Shown here one piece after another: positions 35,708 through 43,773 of a stretch of 64,000 bases of DNA. The notes beneath the pieces were generated by a model, which ran no database searches, was not told the DNA's origin, and saw only the letters and a list, made by a program, of their open reading frames with translations. Source of the stretch: Microvirga subterranea. GTDB lineage: Bacteria; Pseudomonadota; Alphaproteobacteria; Rhizobiales; Beijerinckiaceae. The DNA is taken from the NCBI RefSeq assembly GCF_003350535.1, contig NZ_QQBB01000001.1, positions 668,727 through 732,726 on the forward strand, given 5' to 3'. The translations under genes and the position numbers were made by a program. Within the stretch, counting starts at the first letter, position 1. Each line of letters begins with the position of its first letter.

Positions 35708-36784
35708 ATGGACGCCAAGCCATTTCCCCTGAATGCCTGGTATGCGGCCGCCTGGAGCCATGAGATCAAGCACGAGCTCGCGGCCAGGACGATCTGCGAC
35801 CATGACGTCGTGCTCTACCGGCGCACCGACGGCCAGGTCACGGCCCTGGAGGATGCCTGCTGGCACCGGCTGCTGCCGCTCTCCATGGGACATCTGAAGG
35901 GCGACGAGGTCGTCTGCGGCTATCACGGCCTCGTCTTCAACGCCGCCGGGCGCTGCACCTACATGCCGGCCCAGAAGACCATCAACCCGTCGGCTTGCGT
36001 GCGCGCTTATCCGGTCGTCGAGCGCCATCGGCTCGTGTGGCTCTGGCCCGGCGATCCGGCGCTCGCGGATCCGGCCAAGATCCCGGACTTCCACTGGAAC
36101 GACGGCACCGACTGGGTCGGGGAGGGCGGCACCTTCTACGATCTCGGCTGCGACTACCGGCTCGTGATCGACAACCTCATGGACCTGACCCACGAGACCT
36201 ACGTCCATGCGGGCAGCATCGGCGACGAGGCCATCACCAGCGCGCCCTTCGACGTGACTCATACGGAGCGGACCGCCACCGTGACCCGCTGGATGATCGA
36301 TATCGAGCCGCCGCCCTTCTGGGCCAAGCAGCTCAACCGCCCGGGCGAACACGTGGACCGCTGGCAGATCATCTATTTCCAGGCCCCGTCCACCGTGGTG
36401 GGCGACGTGGGCGTCGCCGTCACCGGCACGGGAGCGCCGCAAGGAGACCGCTCGCAGGGCGTCAACGGCGCGTTCCTGGCGGCGATCACGCCCGCGACGG
36501 AAAAAACCTGCCACTATTTTTGGAACTTCGTGCGCACCTTCCGGACCGACGACGAGCAGCTCTCGCGCGACATCCAGAAGGCGCACGTCAACGAGGGCAA
36601 GGGCGTCTACGACCAGGACCACGTGGTGCTGGAGGCGCAGCAGAAGGCCATCGACCGCAATCCGCGCATGCCCTTCTACAACCTCAACATCGATGCCGGC
36701 GCTCTGTGGGCCCGTAAGCTGATCGACGCCATGCTGGCCGAGGAGCACCCGAAGCCCCACGTGCCCAGCCAGGCGGCCGAGTAG
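35708..36784 (+). CDS. vanA: Vanillate O-demethylase-type Rieske oxygenase subunit
   Basis: The 358-residue product is a Rieske non-haem iron oxygenase of the vanillate demethylase type. The Rieske cluster motif is C51-W-H53 and C70-G-Y-H73. The mononuclear iron site appears as D-N-L-M-D-L-T-H-E-T-Y-V-H near residues 158-170. With the reductase next to it, it would use NADH and oxygen to remove a methyl group as formaldehyde from a methoxybenzoate. The precise substrate (vanillate, syringate, methylgallate or other) is not set by sequence alone. Length is normal. GGAGGA precedes ATG 35708 and two palindromes lie upstream. It is the first gene of a long plus-strand cluster. Confidence 0.88.
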   Translation: MDAKPFPLNAWYAAAWSHEIKHELAARTICDHDVVLYRRTDGQVTALEDACWHRLLPLSMGHLKGDEVVCGYHGLVFNAAGRCTYMPAQKTINPSACVRAYPVVERHRLVWLWPGDPALADPAKIPDFHWNDGTDWVGEGGTFYDLGCDYRLVIDNLMDLTHETYVHAGSIGDEAITSAPFDVTHTERTATVTRWMIDIEPPPFWAKQLNRPGEHVDRWQIIYFQAPSTVVGDVGVAVTGTGAPQGDRSQGVNGAFLAAITPATEKTCHYFWNFVRTFRTDDEQLSRDIQKAHVNEGKGVYDQDHVVLEAQQKAIDRNPRMPFYNLNIDAGALWARKLIDAMLAEEHPKPHVPSQAAE

Positions 36785-36794
36785 GTCGCGGGCC

Positions 36795-37769
36795 ATGAGC
36801 GAGCCCGTCGAATGGGGCGGCGCGACCCTGCGCAGCATCCGGGATCTCACGCCCGACATCCGGCTCTTCGAGATCGAGCCTGAGGGCGAGTTCGTGCATC
36901 CGACGCCGGGCAGCCACATCAACGTCGCGGTGCTGATCGACGGCCGCGCGGACGTACGGTCCTACTCGATCGTCGGCCCCTGCACGGACGGGTTCTATCA
37001 GATCGCCGTGAAGCTGTTGGGGGATACCCGCGGCGGCTCGGCCTATATGTGGAGCCTCGCGCCTGGCGCCAAGCTCACCGTCTCGACGCCGGGCAATCAT
37101 TTCGAGCTCAGCCGCGGCCGGCCCGAATACCTGCTGCTCGCAGGCGGCATCGGCATCACGCCGATCTACACGATGGCGCTCGCCCTCGCGCAGGCCGGCG
37201 CGAATGTCCGGCTCCTCTATGCCTGCCGGCGCCGGCAGGACTTCGCGTTCCTCGACGACCTGCAGGAGCGCCTCGGGCCGCGCCTTCAGGTCTTCGTGGA
37301 CGAGGAGGGGCAGCGCGCCGATCTCGACGCGGAGATCGCCCGCCTCGCACCGGGCGGCGAGCTCTATGTCTGCGGCCCCATCGGCATGCTGGAGGCCGCC
37401 AAGCGCGCCTGGCACGCGAGCGGCCGTCCGGTGGATCAACTGCGCTTCGAGACCTTCGGCAACAGCGGCCGCTATCCGTCCGAAGCCTTCCGGGTGAAGA
37501 TCCCGCGGCTGCACATGGAGATCGAGGTTCCGCAGAACAAAACCTTGCTGGATGCGCTGGAGGAAGCGGGCGTCGGCATGATCTCCGACTGCCGCCGCGG
37601 CGAGTGCGGGCTGTGCGCGCTGCCGATCCTGGAGACGGACGGAATCGTCGACCACCGCGACGTCTTCTTCAGCGACGAGGAGAAGGCCGCGAACGTGAAG
37701 CTCTGCACCTGCGTGTCCCGGGTCGCCGGCGGCAGCATCACCATCGACACCGCCGACAGGGCCGCCTGA
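36795..37769 (+). CDS. vanB: VanB-type ferredoxin reductase (vanillate O-demethylase reductase)
   Basis: The 324-residue product is the electron-transfer partner of the Rieske oxygenase. An FMN/NAD-binding reductase part comes first, with R-S-Y-S-I-V near residue 55 and the NAD motif L-L-A-G-G-I-G-I-T-P-I near 113-123. It is followed by a plant-type 2Fe-2S ferredoxin domain at the C terminus with C-R-R-G-E-C-G-L-C and a last cysteine in C-T-C-V. The order FMN-NAD-2Fe2S is that of VanB-type phthalate-dioxygenase reductases. Its start is 10 bases after the vanA stop, so the two are co-translated or nearly so. Its stop overlaps a 30-codon frame. Confidence 0.9.
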   Translation: MSEPVEWGGATLRSIRDLTPDIRLFEIEPEGEFVHPTPGSHINVAVLIDGRADVRSYSIVGPCTDGFYQIAVKLLGDTRGGSAYMWSLAPGAKLTVSTPGNHFELSRGRPEYLLLAGGIGITPIYTMALALAQAGANVRLLYACRRRQDFAFLDDLQERLGPRLQVFVDEEGQRADLDAEIARLAPGGELYVCGPIGMLEAAKRAWHASGRPVDQLRFETFGNSGRYPSEAFRVKIPRLHMEIEVPQNKTLLDALEEAGVGMISDCRRGECGLCALPILETDGIVDHRDVFFSDEEKAANVKLCTCVSRVAGGSITIDTADRAA

Positions 37770-37861
37770 TGTCGCGATCCCGCAACAGCCGCAGCGTTCA
37801 TCACCGGCGCGTCATCGCACGGCTGGAGCGCATGACGAACGGGGGCTCCCATGGTGGCTGA
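37769..37861 (+). CDS. Possible 30-residue leader peptide ahead of the GntR gene
   Basis: An ATG at 37769 overlaps the vanB stop codon (TGATG) and opens a 30-codon frame, rich in arginine, serine and histidine. It ends at 37861, 11 bases inside the GntR gene in another frame. This geometry would give continuous translational coupling vanB, leader, gntR. There is no independent ribosome site and the peptide may be only a device for coupling, or chance. Confidence 0.25.
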   Translation: MSRSRNSRSVHHRRVIARLERMTNGGSHGG

Positions 37862-38609
37862 CAAGGGTGGCGAACGGGCCGTGTCCCAGACCGTGAAGGC
37901 GCAGCTCGCCCTGCGCGACCTCATCCTCACCGGATCCTTGAGCCCGGGCGAGCGCGTCTCCGAACTCCAGATGGTGGACAGGCTCGGCGTCTCGCGCACG
38001 CCGGTGCGCATGGCGCTCGTGCGGCTGGAGGAGGAGGGGCTGCTCGAGGCCATTCCGTCCGGCGGGTTCGCGGTGCGGGCGTTCTCCGAGCGCGAGGTGT
38101 TCGAGGCCATCGAGATCCGCGGCACGCTCGAAGGGCTGGCGGCGCGGTTGGCTGCCGAGCGCGGCGCCAGCCGCACGGATCTCCAGACGGCGTCAGCCTA
38201 TCTCGACGCCATCGACGAGGTCGTGCGGCGCGAGGCTTTCGACGTGGACGCGATCTCGCGCTACGTAGAGCTGAACGCGCAGTTCCACGCTTTCCTGATC
38301 GATCTCGCCGGAAGCCAAGCGCTGGCGCGGCAGCTCGAACGGGCGAGCGCGCTGCCCTTCGCATCGCCCAGCGCCTTCGTGGAGGCGCAGTCGAACGCCC
38401 CGGAGGCGCACCACATCCTCACGGTCGCGCAGGACCAGCACCGCTGCGTCCTCAACGCCATTGAGCGCCGGGAGAGCGGGCGCGCGGAGGCGATCATGCG
38501 CGAGCATGCGCGGCTCGCCCACCGCAACTTGGAACTCGCTCTGTCCAATCAGCGGATCTTCGATCTCGTGCCGGGCGCCACCCTCATCAGGAGGCGCGTC
38601 CGCGCGTAA
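37851..38609 (+). CDS. GntR family (FCD domain) transcription regulator, VanR-like
   Basis: The 252-residue product has a winged-helix head (L-R-D-L-I-L-T-G-S-L-S-P-G-E-R-V-S-E, then R-L-G-V-S-R-T-P-V-R near residues 44-53) and an FCD-type effector domain with the E-I-R-G-T-L-E-G-L-A-A-R-L-A-A segment. The histidines (H153 region, H-A-F-L and H-A-R-L-A-H) usually bind a metal in FCD regulators. By position it is the likely repressor of the cluster, relieved by an aromatic acid. The palindromes at 35586 and 35674 fit its class. It is transcribed in the same direction as the genes it sits among. Confidence 0.88.
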   Translation: MVADKGGERAVSQTVKAQLALRDLILTGSLSPGERVSELQMVDRLGVSRTPVRMALVRLEEEGLLEAIPSGGFAVRAFSEREVFEAIEIRGTLEGLAARLAAERGASRTDLQTASAYLDAIDEVVRREAFDVDAISRYVELNAQFHAFLIDLAGSQALARQLERASALPFASPSAFVEAQSNAPEAHHILTVAQDQHRCVLNAIERRESGRAEAIMREHARLAHRNLELALSNQRIFDLVPGATLIRRRVRA

Positions 38610-38631
38610 CCGGAACCATGTGCACGAACCC

Positions 38632-39378
38632 ATGAGCAAGCGACCGACCATCATTCTCCTGCCGGGCCTCCTCTGCGACGCCAGTGTCTGGGCCGCGCAG
38701 GTCGAGGCCTTGAAGCCTCATGCGGACGTCGTCGTGGCGGATTTCTCGCGGCACGATTCCATCGAAGGCATGGCCCGCTCGGCCTTGGCGCTCGCGGACG
38801 GTCCCGTCACGGTCATCGGCCATTCCATGGGCGCAAGGGCCGCCATGGAGATGGCCCGTCTCGCACCCGAGCGCGTCGAGCGCCTCGCCCTGATCGACAC
38901 GGGGATCCATCCGCGCCGGGACGGGGAGGAGGCGAACCGGCAGGTGCTCGTCGACCTCGCCTTCGCGCAGGGCATGGGCTCCCTGGCGGAGAAATGGCTG
39001 CCGCCCATGGTGCACGAGGATCGCGTCGAGGACCGGGCGCTCATGGAGCCGCTGAAGGCTATGGTCCTGCGCGCCACGCCCGAGCAGCACCAGCGCCAGA
39101 TCCGGGCGCTGCTCGACCGGCCGGACGCCCGGGCCTACCTGTCGGGCATCGCCTGCCCGACCCTCGTCATGGTCGGGCGCCAGGACCGCTGGAGCCCGCT
39201 CGCGCAGCACGAGGAGATCGCCGCCGCGCTCCCGAACGCGGAGCTCGTGGTCATCGAGGACAGCGGGCACATGTCGCTCGTGGAGCAGCCCGAGCAGGTC
39301 TCGCAGGCGCTGCTGCGCTGGCTGGGTTTCAAGAACGAGAATGCGGGCGCCCCTCGGGCCGCCGCATCGGGGAGGTGA
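38632..39378 (+). CDS. Alpha/beta hydrolase of the aromatic cluster
   Basis: The 248-residue product is a small alpha/beta-hydrolase. It starts with L-L-P-G-L-L-C-D-A-S-V-W (oxyanion loop), has the nucleophile elbow G-H-S-M-G near residues 63-67 and an aspartate-histidine pair (G-R-Q-D-R-W and D-S-G-H-M) at the C-terminal part. Such enzymes cleave esters or carbon-carbon bonds of ring-cleavage products. In this cluster it could hydrolyse an aromatic ester to the acid or act after ring cleavage. The gap to the GntR gene is 22 bases. ATG 38632 is chosen; there is no other in-frame candidate nearby. Confidence 0.8.
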   Translation: MSKRPTIILLPGLLCDASVWAAQVEALKPHADVVVADFSRHDSIEGMARSALALADGPVTVIGHSMGARAAMEMARLAPERVERLALIDTGIHPRRDGEEANRQVLVDLAFAQGMGSLAEKWLPPMVHEDRVEDRALMEPLKAMVLRATPEQHQRQIRALLDRPDARAYLSGIACPTLVMVGRQDRWSPLAQHEEIAAALPNAELVVIEDSGHMSLVEQPEQVSQALLRWLGFKNENAGAPRAAASGR

Positions 39379-39383
39379 TACGC

Positions 39384-39734
39384 ATGGACGACAAGGATGC
39401 ATCGGACCGCATTCCGGATACGCCGCTCTTCGACCGCAAGCGCTCGCTGGCCGGATACCGCATCAACAAGATGGCCATGGGCTTGAGCAAGCCTGAGAAC
39501 CGGGAGGCGTTCCGCCAGGACGAGGGCGCCTACCTCGACCGCTTCGGCCTCACGCCCGAGGAGAAGGAGGCGGTGATGTCGCGCAACTGGCGCGAGATGG
39601 TGCGGCTCGGCGGCAACCTGTTCTTCATTCTCAAGATCTCCGCCGTCGACCCGGTCCGCATCACCGAGATCGGCGCCCATCAGGCGGGCATGGACCACGC
39701 GGATTTCCTGCGCGACCGTTTAGGGAAGAAATAG
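39384..39734 (+). CDS. ligA: LigA-type alpha subunit of an extradiol dioxygenase
   Basis: The 116-residue product matches the small helical alpha subunit of protocatechuate 4,5-dioxygenase. Segments Y-R-I-N-K-M-A, F-R-Q-D-E-G-A-Y-L-D-R-F-G-L-T-P-E-E and G-G-N-L-F-F are recognisable. In the LigAB enzyme this chain covers the active site of the beta chain. ATG 39384 follows GGGGAGG and lies 5 bases after the hydrolase stop; the stop is 2 bases before ligB. The adjacent beta gene confirms the call. Substrate may be protocatechuate, gallate or a methylated gallate. Confidence 0.88.
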   Translation: MDDKDASDRIPDTPLFDRKRSLAGYRINKMAMGLSKPENREAFRQDEGAYLDRFGLTPEEKEAVMSRNWREMVRLGGNLFFILKISAVDPVRITEIGAHQAGMDHADFLRDRLGKK

Positions 39735-39736
39735 CC

Positions 39737-40603
39737 ATGGCAAAGCTCATCGGAGGTCTGGGAACCTCTCACGTTCCCTCGATCGCGGCGGCGCTCGACA
39801 AGGGCCTGCGCGACACGCCGGACTGGAAGGCCTTTTTCGACGGCTACATTCCCGGCCAGGACTGGGTGAAGGAGCACAGGCCCGACGTCGCCGTCGTCAT
39901 CTTCAACGATCACGGCAACACCTTCTTCCTCGACAAGGTGCCGACCTTCGCGGTCGGCTGCGCGGAGGAATACCGCCCGGTCGACGAGGGGTGGGGGCCG
40001 CGTCCGATCGCGCCGTTCAAGGGCGAGGTCGATTTCTCGTGGCACTTCATCGACACGCTGGTGGAGAACCGGTTCGACCCGATGATCTGCCAGGAGATCG
40101 AGGTCGATCACGGCCTCCAGGTGCCGATGGAGCTGTTCTGGGGCCGCCCGGCCGAGTGGCCCGTCAAGGTGGTGCCGATCTTCGTCAACGTGATCCAGTA
40201 CCCGATCCCGCTTCCGAGCCGCTGCTACGAGATGGGTCGCGTGCTCCGTCAGGCGATCGAGAGCTACGACAGCGACGAGCGCTTCGTGATCCTCGGCACG
40301 GGCGGGCTCTCGCACCAGCTCCAGGGCGCGCGCGCCGGCTTCGTCAACCCGGAGGCCGACCAGGCGTTCCTGAAAGACATCGCCGACAACCCCGACAAGC
40401 TCGCGGCCATGTCGCGCGAGCAGTACGTGGAGATGTTCGGCAGCGAGGGCGCCGAGCTGATGATGTGGCTCGTCATGCGCGGCGCCATGGACCGCGACGT
40501 GGTGGTGCGGCACAAGCACTATTTCGTGCCCGCCTCCATGACGGGTGCCGGCATGATCGTGATGGAAAACAAGGAAGCGGCCGCTCCGGCCGCGGCGGCG
40601 TGA
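39737..40603 (+). CDS. ligB: LigB-type catalytic beta subunit of an extradiol dioxygenase
   Basis: The 288-residue product is a class III (LigB) extradiol dioxygenase. The iron ligands of LigB are His12, His61 and Glu242; here they are H12 (G-T-S-H), H59 (N-D-H) and E240 (S-E-G-A-E-L). The general base H195 corresponds to H193 in G-G-L-S-H-Q-L-Q-G. It would open the ring of protocatechuate or a close relative by meta (4,5-type) cleavage. It is 2 bases from ligA, so translation is coupled. No ligC, ligI or ligJ homologue follows in this window. Confidence 0.9.
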   Translation: MAKLIGGLGTSHVPSIAAALDKGLRDTPDWKAFFDGYIPGQDWVKEHRPDVAVVIFNDHGNTFFLDKVPTFAVGCAEEYRPVDEGWGPRPIAPFKGEVDFSWHFIDTLVENRFDPMICQEIEVDHGLQVPMELFWGRPAEWPVKVVPIFVNVIQYPIPLPSRCYEMGRVLRQAIESYDSDERFVILGTGGLSHQLQGARAGFVNPEADQAFLKDIADNPDKLAAMSREQYVEMFGSEGAELMMWLVMRGAMDRDVVVRHKHYFVPASMTGAGMIVMENKEAAAPAAAA

Positions 40604-40607
40604 TCCC

Positions 40608-40922
40608 ATGTACTGGCTCATGATCTGCCGCCACCGGGCGAACGCCGACGACCTGCGCGAACGGCACCGTGACGCACACCGGCAGCACGTGGCCACGGGC
40701 GGCGGCGGGCTCGCGAAGGTGCTGATCGGCAGCGCCCTGACCGAGGACGACGGCGAGACGCCGATCGGCAATTTCGGCGTGCTCGAAGCGCCCACCCGCG
40801 AGGCCGCCCAGGCCTTTGCCGAGAGCGATCCTTACGCGCTCAACGGCCTCGTGCAATCCATCGAGATCACGGCGCTCGCATCCCGCTTCCAGGCGCATCG
40901 GATCGACCCGATGACGCGCTAG
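40608..40922 (+). CDS. YciI-like protein
   Basis: The 104-residue product is a YciI-family ferredoxin-like dimer protein. The head M-Y-W-L-M-I-C-R-H and the body with R-E-A-A-Q-A-F-A-E-S-D-P-Y near residues 63-75 are typical (D-P-Y is the YciI motif). Some family members act in chloride-linked or muconolactone-type chemistry. Its place 4 bases after ligB suggests a role in the ring-cleavage route, for example isomerisation or product release. This is an inference. Confidence 0.75.
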   Translation: MYWLMICRHRANADDLRERHRDAHRQHVATGGGGLAKVLIGSALTEDDGETPIGNFGVLEAPTREAAQAFAESDPYALNGLVQSIEITALASRFQAHRIDPMTR

Positions 40923-40991
40923 CCTTTCAAAAAACGGAAAACCGGGCCGCTGGAGAGCCCGGGCCGAGGGAACATCCACAGGAGGAGACGC

Positions 40992-42167
40992 ATGAAACGA
41001 CGGACGGTTCTAAAGGCGGGCGCAGCCGCGCTGGCGCTTTCGCTCAGCGCAGGCTTCGCATGGGCACAGGAGACGGTGAAGATCGGCCTGATCCTGCCGA
41101 TGACGGGGCCTTTCGCCTCGACGGGGCGGCAGATCGAGGCGGCCGCGAAGCTGTACATGCAGCAGAACGGCGACACGGTGGCGGGCAAGAAGATCCAGCT
41201 CATCGTCAAGGACGATACCGGCGTCGCCGACGTCACCAAGCGCCTCGCCCAGGAATTGATCGTCCAGGAGAAGGCCGCGGTCCTCGCCGGGTTCGGCCTC
41301 ACGCCGCTGGCCCTCGCCACGGCGCCTCTGGCGACGCAGGCCAAGGTGCCGGAGGTCGTGATGGCGGCCGCCACCTCGATCATCACCGAGCAGTCGCCCT
41401 TCGTCGTGCGCACCAGCTTCACGGCCGCGCAGGCCACCGTCCCGCTCGCCGAATGGGCTTCGAAGGAGGGCCTCAAGAAGGTCGTGACCCTCGTGTCCGA
41501 TTACGGCCCGGGCATCGACGTGGAAAAGGCGTTCTCGGAGACCTTCACCAAGGCGGGCGGGCAGGTGGAGAACCTGCGGGTGCCGTTGGCGAACCCCGAC
41601 TTCTCGCCCTTCCTGCAGAAGGTGGCCGACGCCAAGCCCGATGCGCTTCTCGCCTTCGTGCCGTCCGGCGTCGGCGCGCAGTTCATGAAGCAGTTCGTCG
41701 AGCGCGGCCTCGACAAGAGCGGCATCCGGTTCTTGGCGGAGGGCAGCGTCACGGACGACGACCTGCTCAACAACATCGGAGACGTGGCGCTCGGCGCCGT
41801 GACCTCGCATCATTATTCCGCGTCGCACGACAGCCCGGAGAACAAGGCGTTCGTGGAGGCGTTCAAGAAGGCCAACGGCGGCATGCGGCCGAACTTCATG
41901 GCGGTGGGCGGCTATGACGGCATGCACCTGATCTACGAAGGGCTGAAGAAGACCAACGGGGCCGGCGGCCAGGCGCTGATCGACGCCATGAAGGGCCTGA
42001 GCTGGACCAGCCCGCGCGGCCCGGTCTCGATCGACCCGCAGACCCGCGACATCGTGCAGAACATCTACGTGCGCAAGGTCGAGCGGGTGAACGGCGAGCT
42101 CTACAACGTCGAGTTCGCCACCATCCCGAACGTCAAGGACCCGGTCAAGGCCGCTAAGGCCAACTGA
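40992..42167 (+). CDS. Periplasmic binding protein, branched-chain/aromatic (type I, LivK-like)
   Basis: The 391-residue product has a signal peptide of about 25 residues (R-R-T-V-L-K-A-G-A-A-A-L-A-L, a Tat-like twin-arginine pair R3-R4 being visible without the full motif). It is followed by a type I solute-binding fold starting I-G-L-I-L-P-M-T-G-P-F. Such proteins bind branched-chain amino acids or aromatic acids for an ABC importer. No permease or ATPase gene is adjacent, so it must use a transporter encoded elsewhere. GGAGGAG precedes the ATG. It is 69 bases after yciI and followed by a strong stem-loop. Confidence 0.88.
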   Translation: MKRRTVLKAGAAALALSLSAGFAWAQETVKIGLILPMTGPFASTGRQIEAAAKLYMQQNGDTVAGKKIQLIVKDDTGVADVTKRLAQELIVQEKAAVLAGFGLTPLALATAPLATQAKVPEVVMAAATSIITEQSPFVVRTSFTAAQATVPLAEWASKEGLKKVVTLVSDYGPGIDVEKAFSETFTKAGGQVENLRVPLANPDFSPFLQKVADAKPDALLAFVPSGVGAQFMKQFVERGLDKSGIRFLAEGSVTDDDLLNNIGDVALGAVTSHHYSASHDSPENKAFVEAFKKANGGMRPNFMAVGGYDGMHLIYEGLKKTNGAGGQALIDAMKGLSWTSPRGPVSIDPQTRDIVQNIYVRKVERVNGELYNVEFATIPNVKDPVKAAKAN

Positions 42168-42178
42168 TCTGACGACCA

Positions 42179-42208
42179 GGAGGCGCCGTCCGAGCGGACG
42201 GCGCCTCC
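42179..42208 (+). terminator. Strong stem-loop after the binding-protein gene
   Basis: GGAGGCGCCGTCC and GGACGGCGCCTCC form a perfect 13-base stem with a 4-base loop. Only TCGCGTCTTCC follows, so it is a terminator or a strong RNA hairpin that attenuates reading into the MetE-like gene. Confidence 0.6.
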
Positions 42209-42301
42209 TCGCGTCTTCCGGCGGCACGGAGCGGCGAAGAAATCCTTGCTTCGCCTGCCGCCGCAGGCATGATCCCCCAACTCTGAAGGAGACAATCTCT
42301 C

Positions 42302-43429
42302 ATGCAACGCACCACACCTCCGTTCCGGGCCGACATGGTCGGCAGCCTGCTGCGCACGCGGCCCCTCAAGGAAGCGCGCGAGAAGCATCATCGCGGCGAG
42401 ATCTCGGACGAGGCCCTCAAGGCGGTCGAGGACCAGGAGATCCGCGCGCTGATCAAGCGCCAGGAGGAGATCGGCCTCAAGGCCGTGACGGACGGTGAGT
42501 TCCGCCGCGCCTACTGGCATTTCGACTTCCTGGAACACCTCGACGGCGTCACCTCGATCGAGGCCGATTCCGGCATGAACTTCAAGGGCGGCGTCGGCAT
42601 CGCTAAGGCGCTGCGCGTCACCGGCAAGGTCGGCTTCAGCGACCACCCGATGATCGACCACTTCCGGTTCGTGAAGGAGAACACGAGCCGCGTCGCCAAG
42701 ATGACGATTCCGGGCCCGAGCATGCTGCACTATCGCGGCGGCCGGAAGATGATGAACATGGGCGTCTATCCAGACATGGACAATTTCTATGCGGATGTGG
42801 GCGCGGCCTACAACAAGGCGGTGCACGCCTTCTACGACGCCGGCTGCCGGTATCTCCAGCTCGACGACATCTCGTTCGCGTATCTTTGCGATCCCGCCCA
42901 GCGCGAAATGCTGCGCGAGCGCGGCGACGACCCCGAGAAGCAGCCCGACATCTATGCCGGCATGGTGCGCGAGGCCCTGAAGGACAAGCCGTCCGACCTC
43001 GCGGTCACGATGCATCTGTGCCGCGGCAACTTCCGCTCGACCTTCATCGCGTCCGGCGGCTACGAGCCGGTGGCCGAGATCCTGTTCAACGCCATGCCGA
43101 TCGACGGCTATTTCATGGAATGGGACACGGACCGCGCCGGCGGCTTCGAGCCCCTGCGCTTCCTGCCCAAGGGCAAGCAGGTCGTGCTCGGCCTCGTCAC
43201 CTCCAAGACCGGCACGCTCGAGAAGAAGGACGACATCAAGCGCCGCATCGAGGAGGCGACGAAGTACGTCGACCTCGAGCAGCTCTGCCTGTCGCCGCAA
43301 TGCGGCTTCGCGTCGACCGAGGAGGGCAACACCCTCGCCGAGGACGAGCAGTGGGCGAAGCTGCGCATGATCATCGAGATCGCCGAGGAGGTGTGGGGCA
43401 AGGCCCCGGCTCCCGCAAAGGCCGCCTGA
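42302..43429 (+). CDS. Core MetE-like methyltransferase (methionine synthase C-terminal domain type)
   Basis: The 375-residue product is a cobalamin-independent methionine synthase homologue that carries only the catalytic C-terminal barrel. The zinc ligands appear as M-H-L-C near residue 238, E in M-E-W-D near 275 and C in S-P-Q-C-G-F near 336. Full MetE is about 750 residues, so this is the short form known from many bacteria and archaea. It may transfer a methyl group to homocysteine or to a thiol from 5-methyltetrahydrofolate or another donor. Its place after a demethylase cluster hints at one-carbon handling, although VanAB releases formaldehyde. Starts at ATG 42302 with GAAGGAGA upstream. 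Confidence 0.82.
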   Translation: MQRTTPPFRADMVGSLLRTRPLKEAREKHHRGEISDEALKAVEDQEIRALIKRQEEIGLKAVTDGEFRRAYWHFDFLEHLDGVTSIEADSGMNFKGGVGIAKALRVTGKVGFSDHPMIDHFRFVKENTSRVAKMTIPGPSMLHYRGGRKMMNMGVYPDMDNFYADVGAAYNKAVHAFYDAGCRYLQLDDISFAYLCDPAQREMLRERGDDPEKQPDIYAGMVREALKDKPSDLAVTMHLCRGNFRSTFIASGGYEPVAEILFNAMPIDGYFMEWDTDRAGGFEPLRFLPKGKQVVLGLVTSKTGTLEKKDDIKRRIEEATKYVDLEQLCLSPQCGFASTEEGNTLAEDEQWAKLRMIIEIAEEVWGKAPAPAKAA

Positions 43430-43454
43430 TCGGCCCGACCGATTCCGACACGAA

Positions 43455-43480
43455 GGGCTCCGCAGGGCGGAGCCCTTTTT
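43455..43480 (+). terminator. Terminator after the MetE-like gene
   Basis: GGGCTCCG (43455-43462) and CGGAGCCC (43468-43475) form a perfect 8-base stem with a 5-base loop followed by TTTTTCG. The dodecin gene ends on the opposite strand at 43499, so this could also serve it weakly. Confidence 0.75.
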
Positions 43481-43498
43481 CGTTTGGCACCCCGGTGC

Positions 43499-43720
43499 TC
43501 AGATCGGATATTCGCCTTCCAGCGTGAAGCCGACCTTCAGGACGACCTGATAGTGCTTCACCTGACCGTTCTCCACATGGCCGCGGGTCTGCACGACCTC
43601 GAACCAGCGCAGGGAGCGCAGGGTCTGATCCGCGCGCTTCACGGCGTTCTGGATCGCATCCTCGATGCTGGTGGGGGACGACCCGACGAGCTCGACGATC
43701 TTGTAGGTATGTTCCGACAT
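43499..43720 (-). CDS. Dodecin family flavin-binding protein
   Basis: The 73-residue product is a dodecin, a dodecameric protein that stores and protects flavin or coenzyme A-related ligands. Recognisable are [10 protein letters not shown] near the N terminus, the conserved W-F-E-V (flavin-stacking tryptophan W39), and [12 protein letters not shown] near the end. The start ATG at 43720 is preceded by AGGAGCG. It ends next to a shared terminator region. It stands alone on the minus strand and is cytoplasmic. Confidence 0.92.
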   Translation of the reverse strand: MSEHTYKIVELVGSSPTSIEDAIQNAVKRADQTLRSLRWFEVVQTRGHVENGQVKHYQVVLKVGFTLEGEYPI

Positions 43721-43773
43721 CGCACGCTCCTGCTGTGTTGCCTTTCAAGAGCTAGAGCGTGGCGCCGGCCCTG

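Noticed and set aside
35509-35769. An 86-codon minus-strand frame ahead of vanA
   Set aside because: The charged end (R-L-K-D-E-T-A-R-L-L-E-Q-K) looked like a gene remnant, but there is no ribosome site or family match and it overlaps the operator region and the start of vanA.
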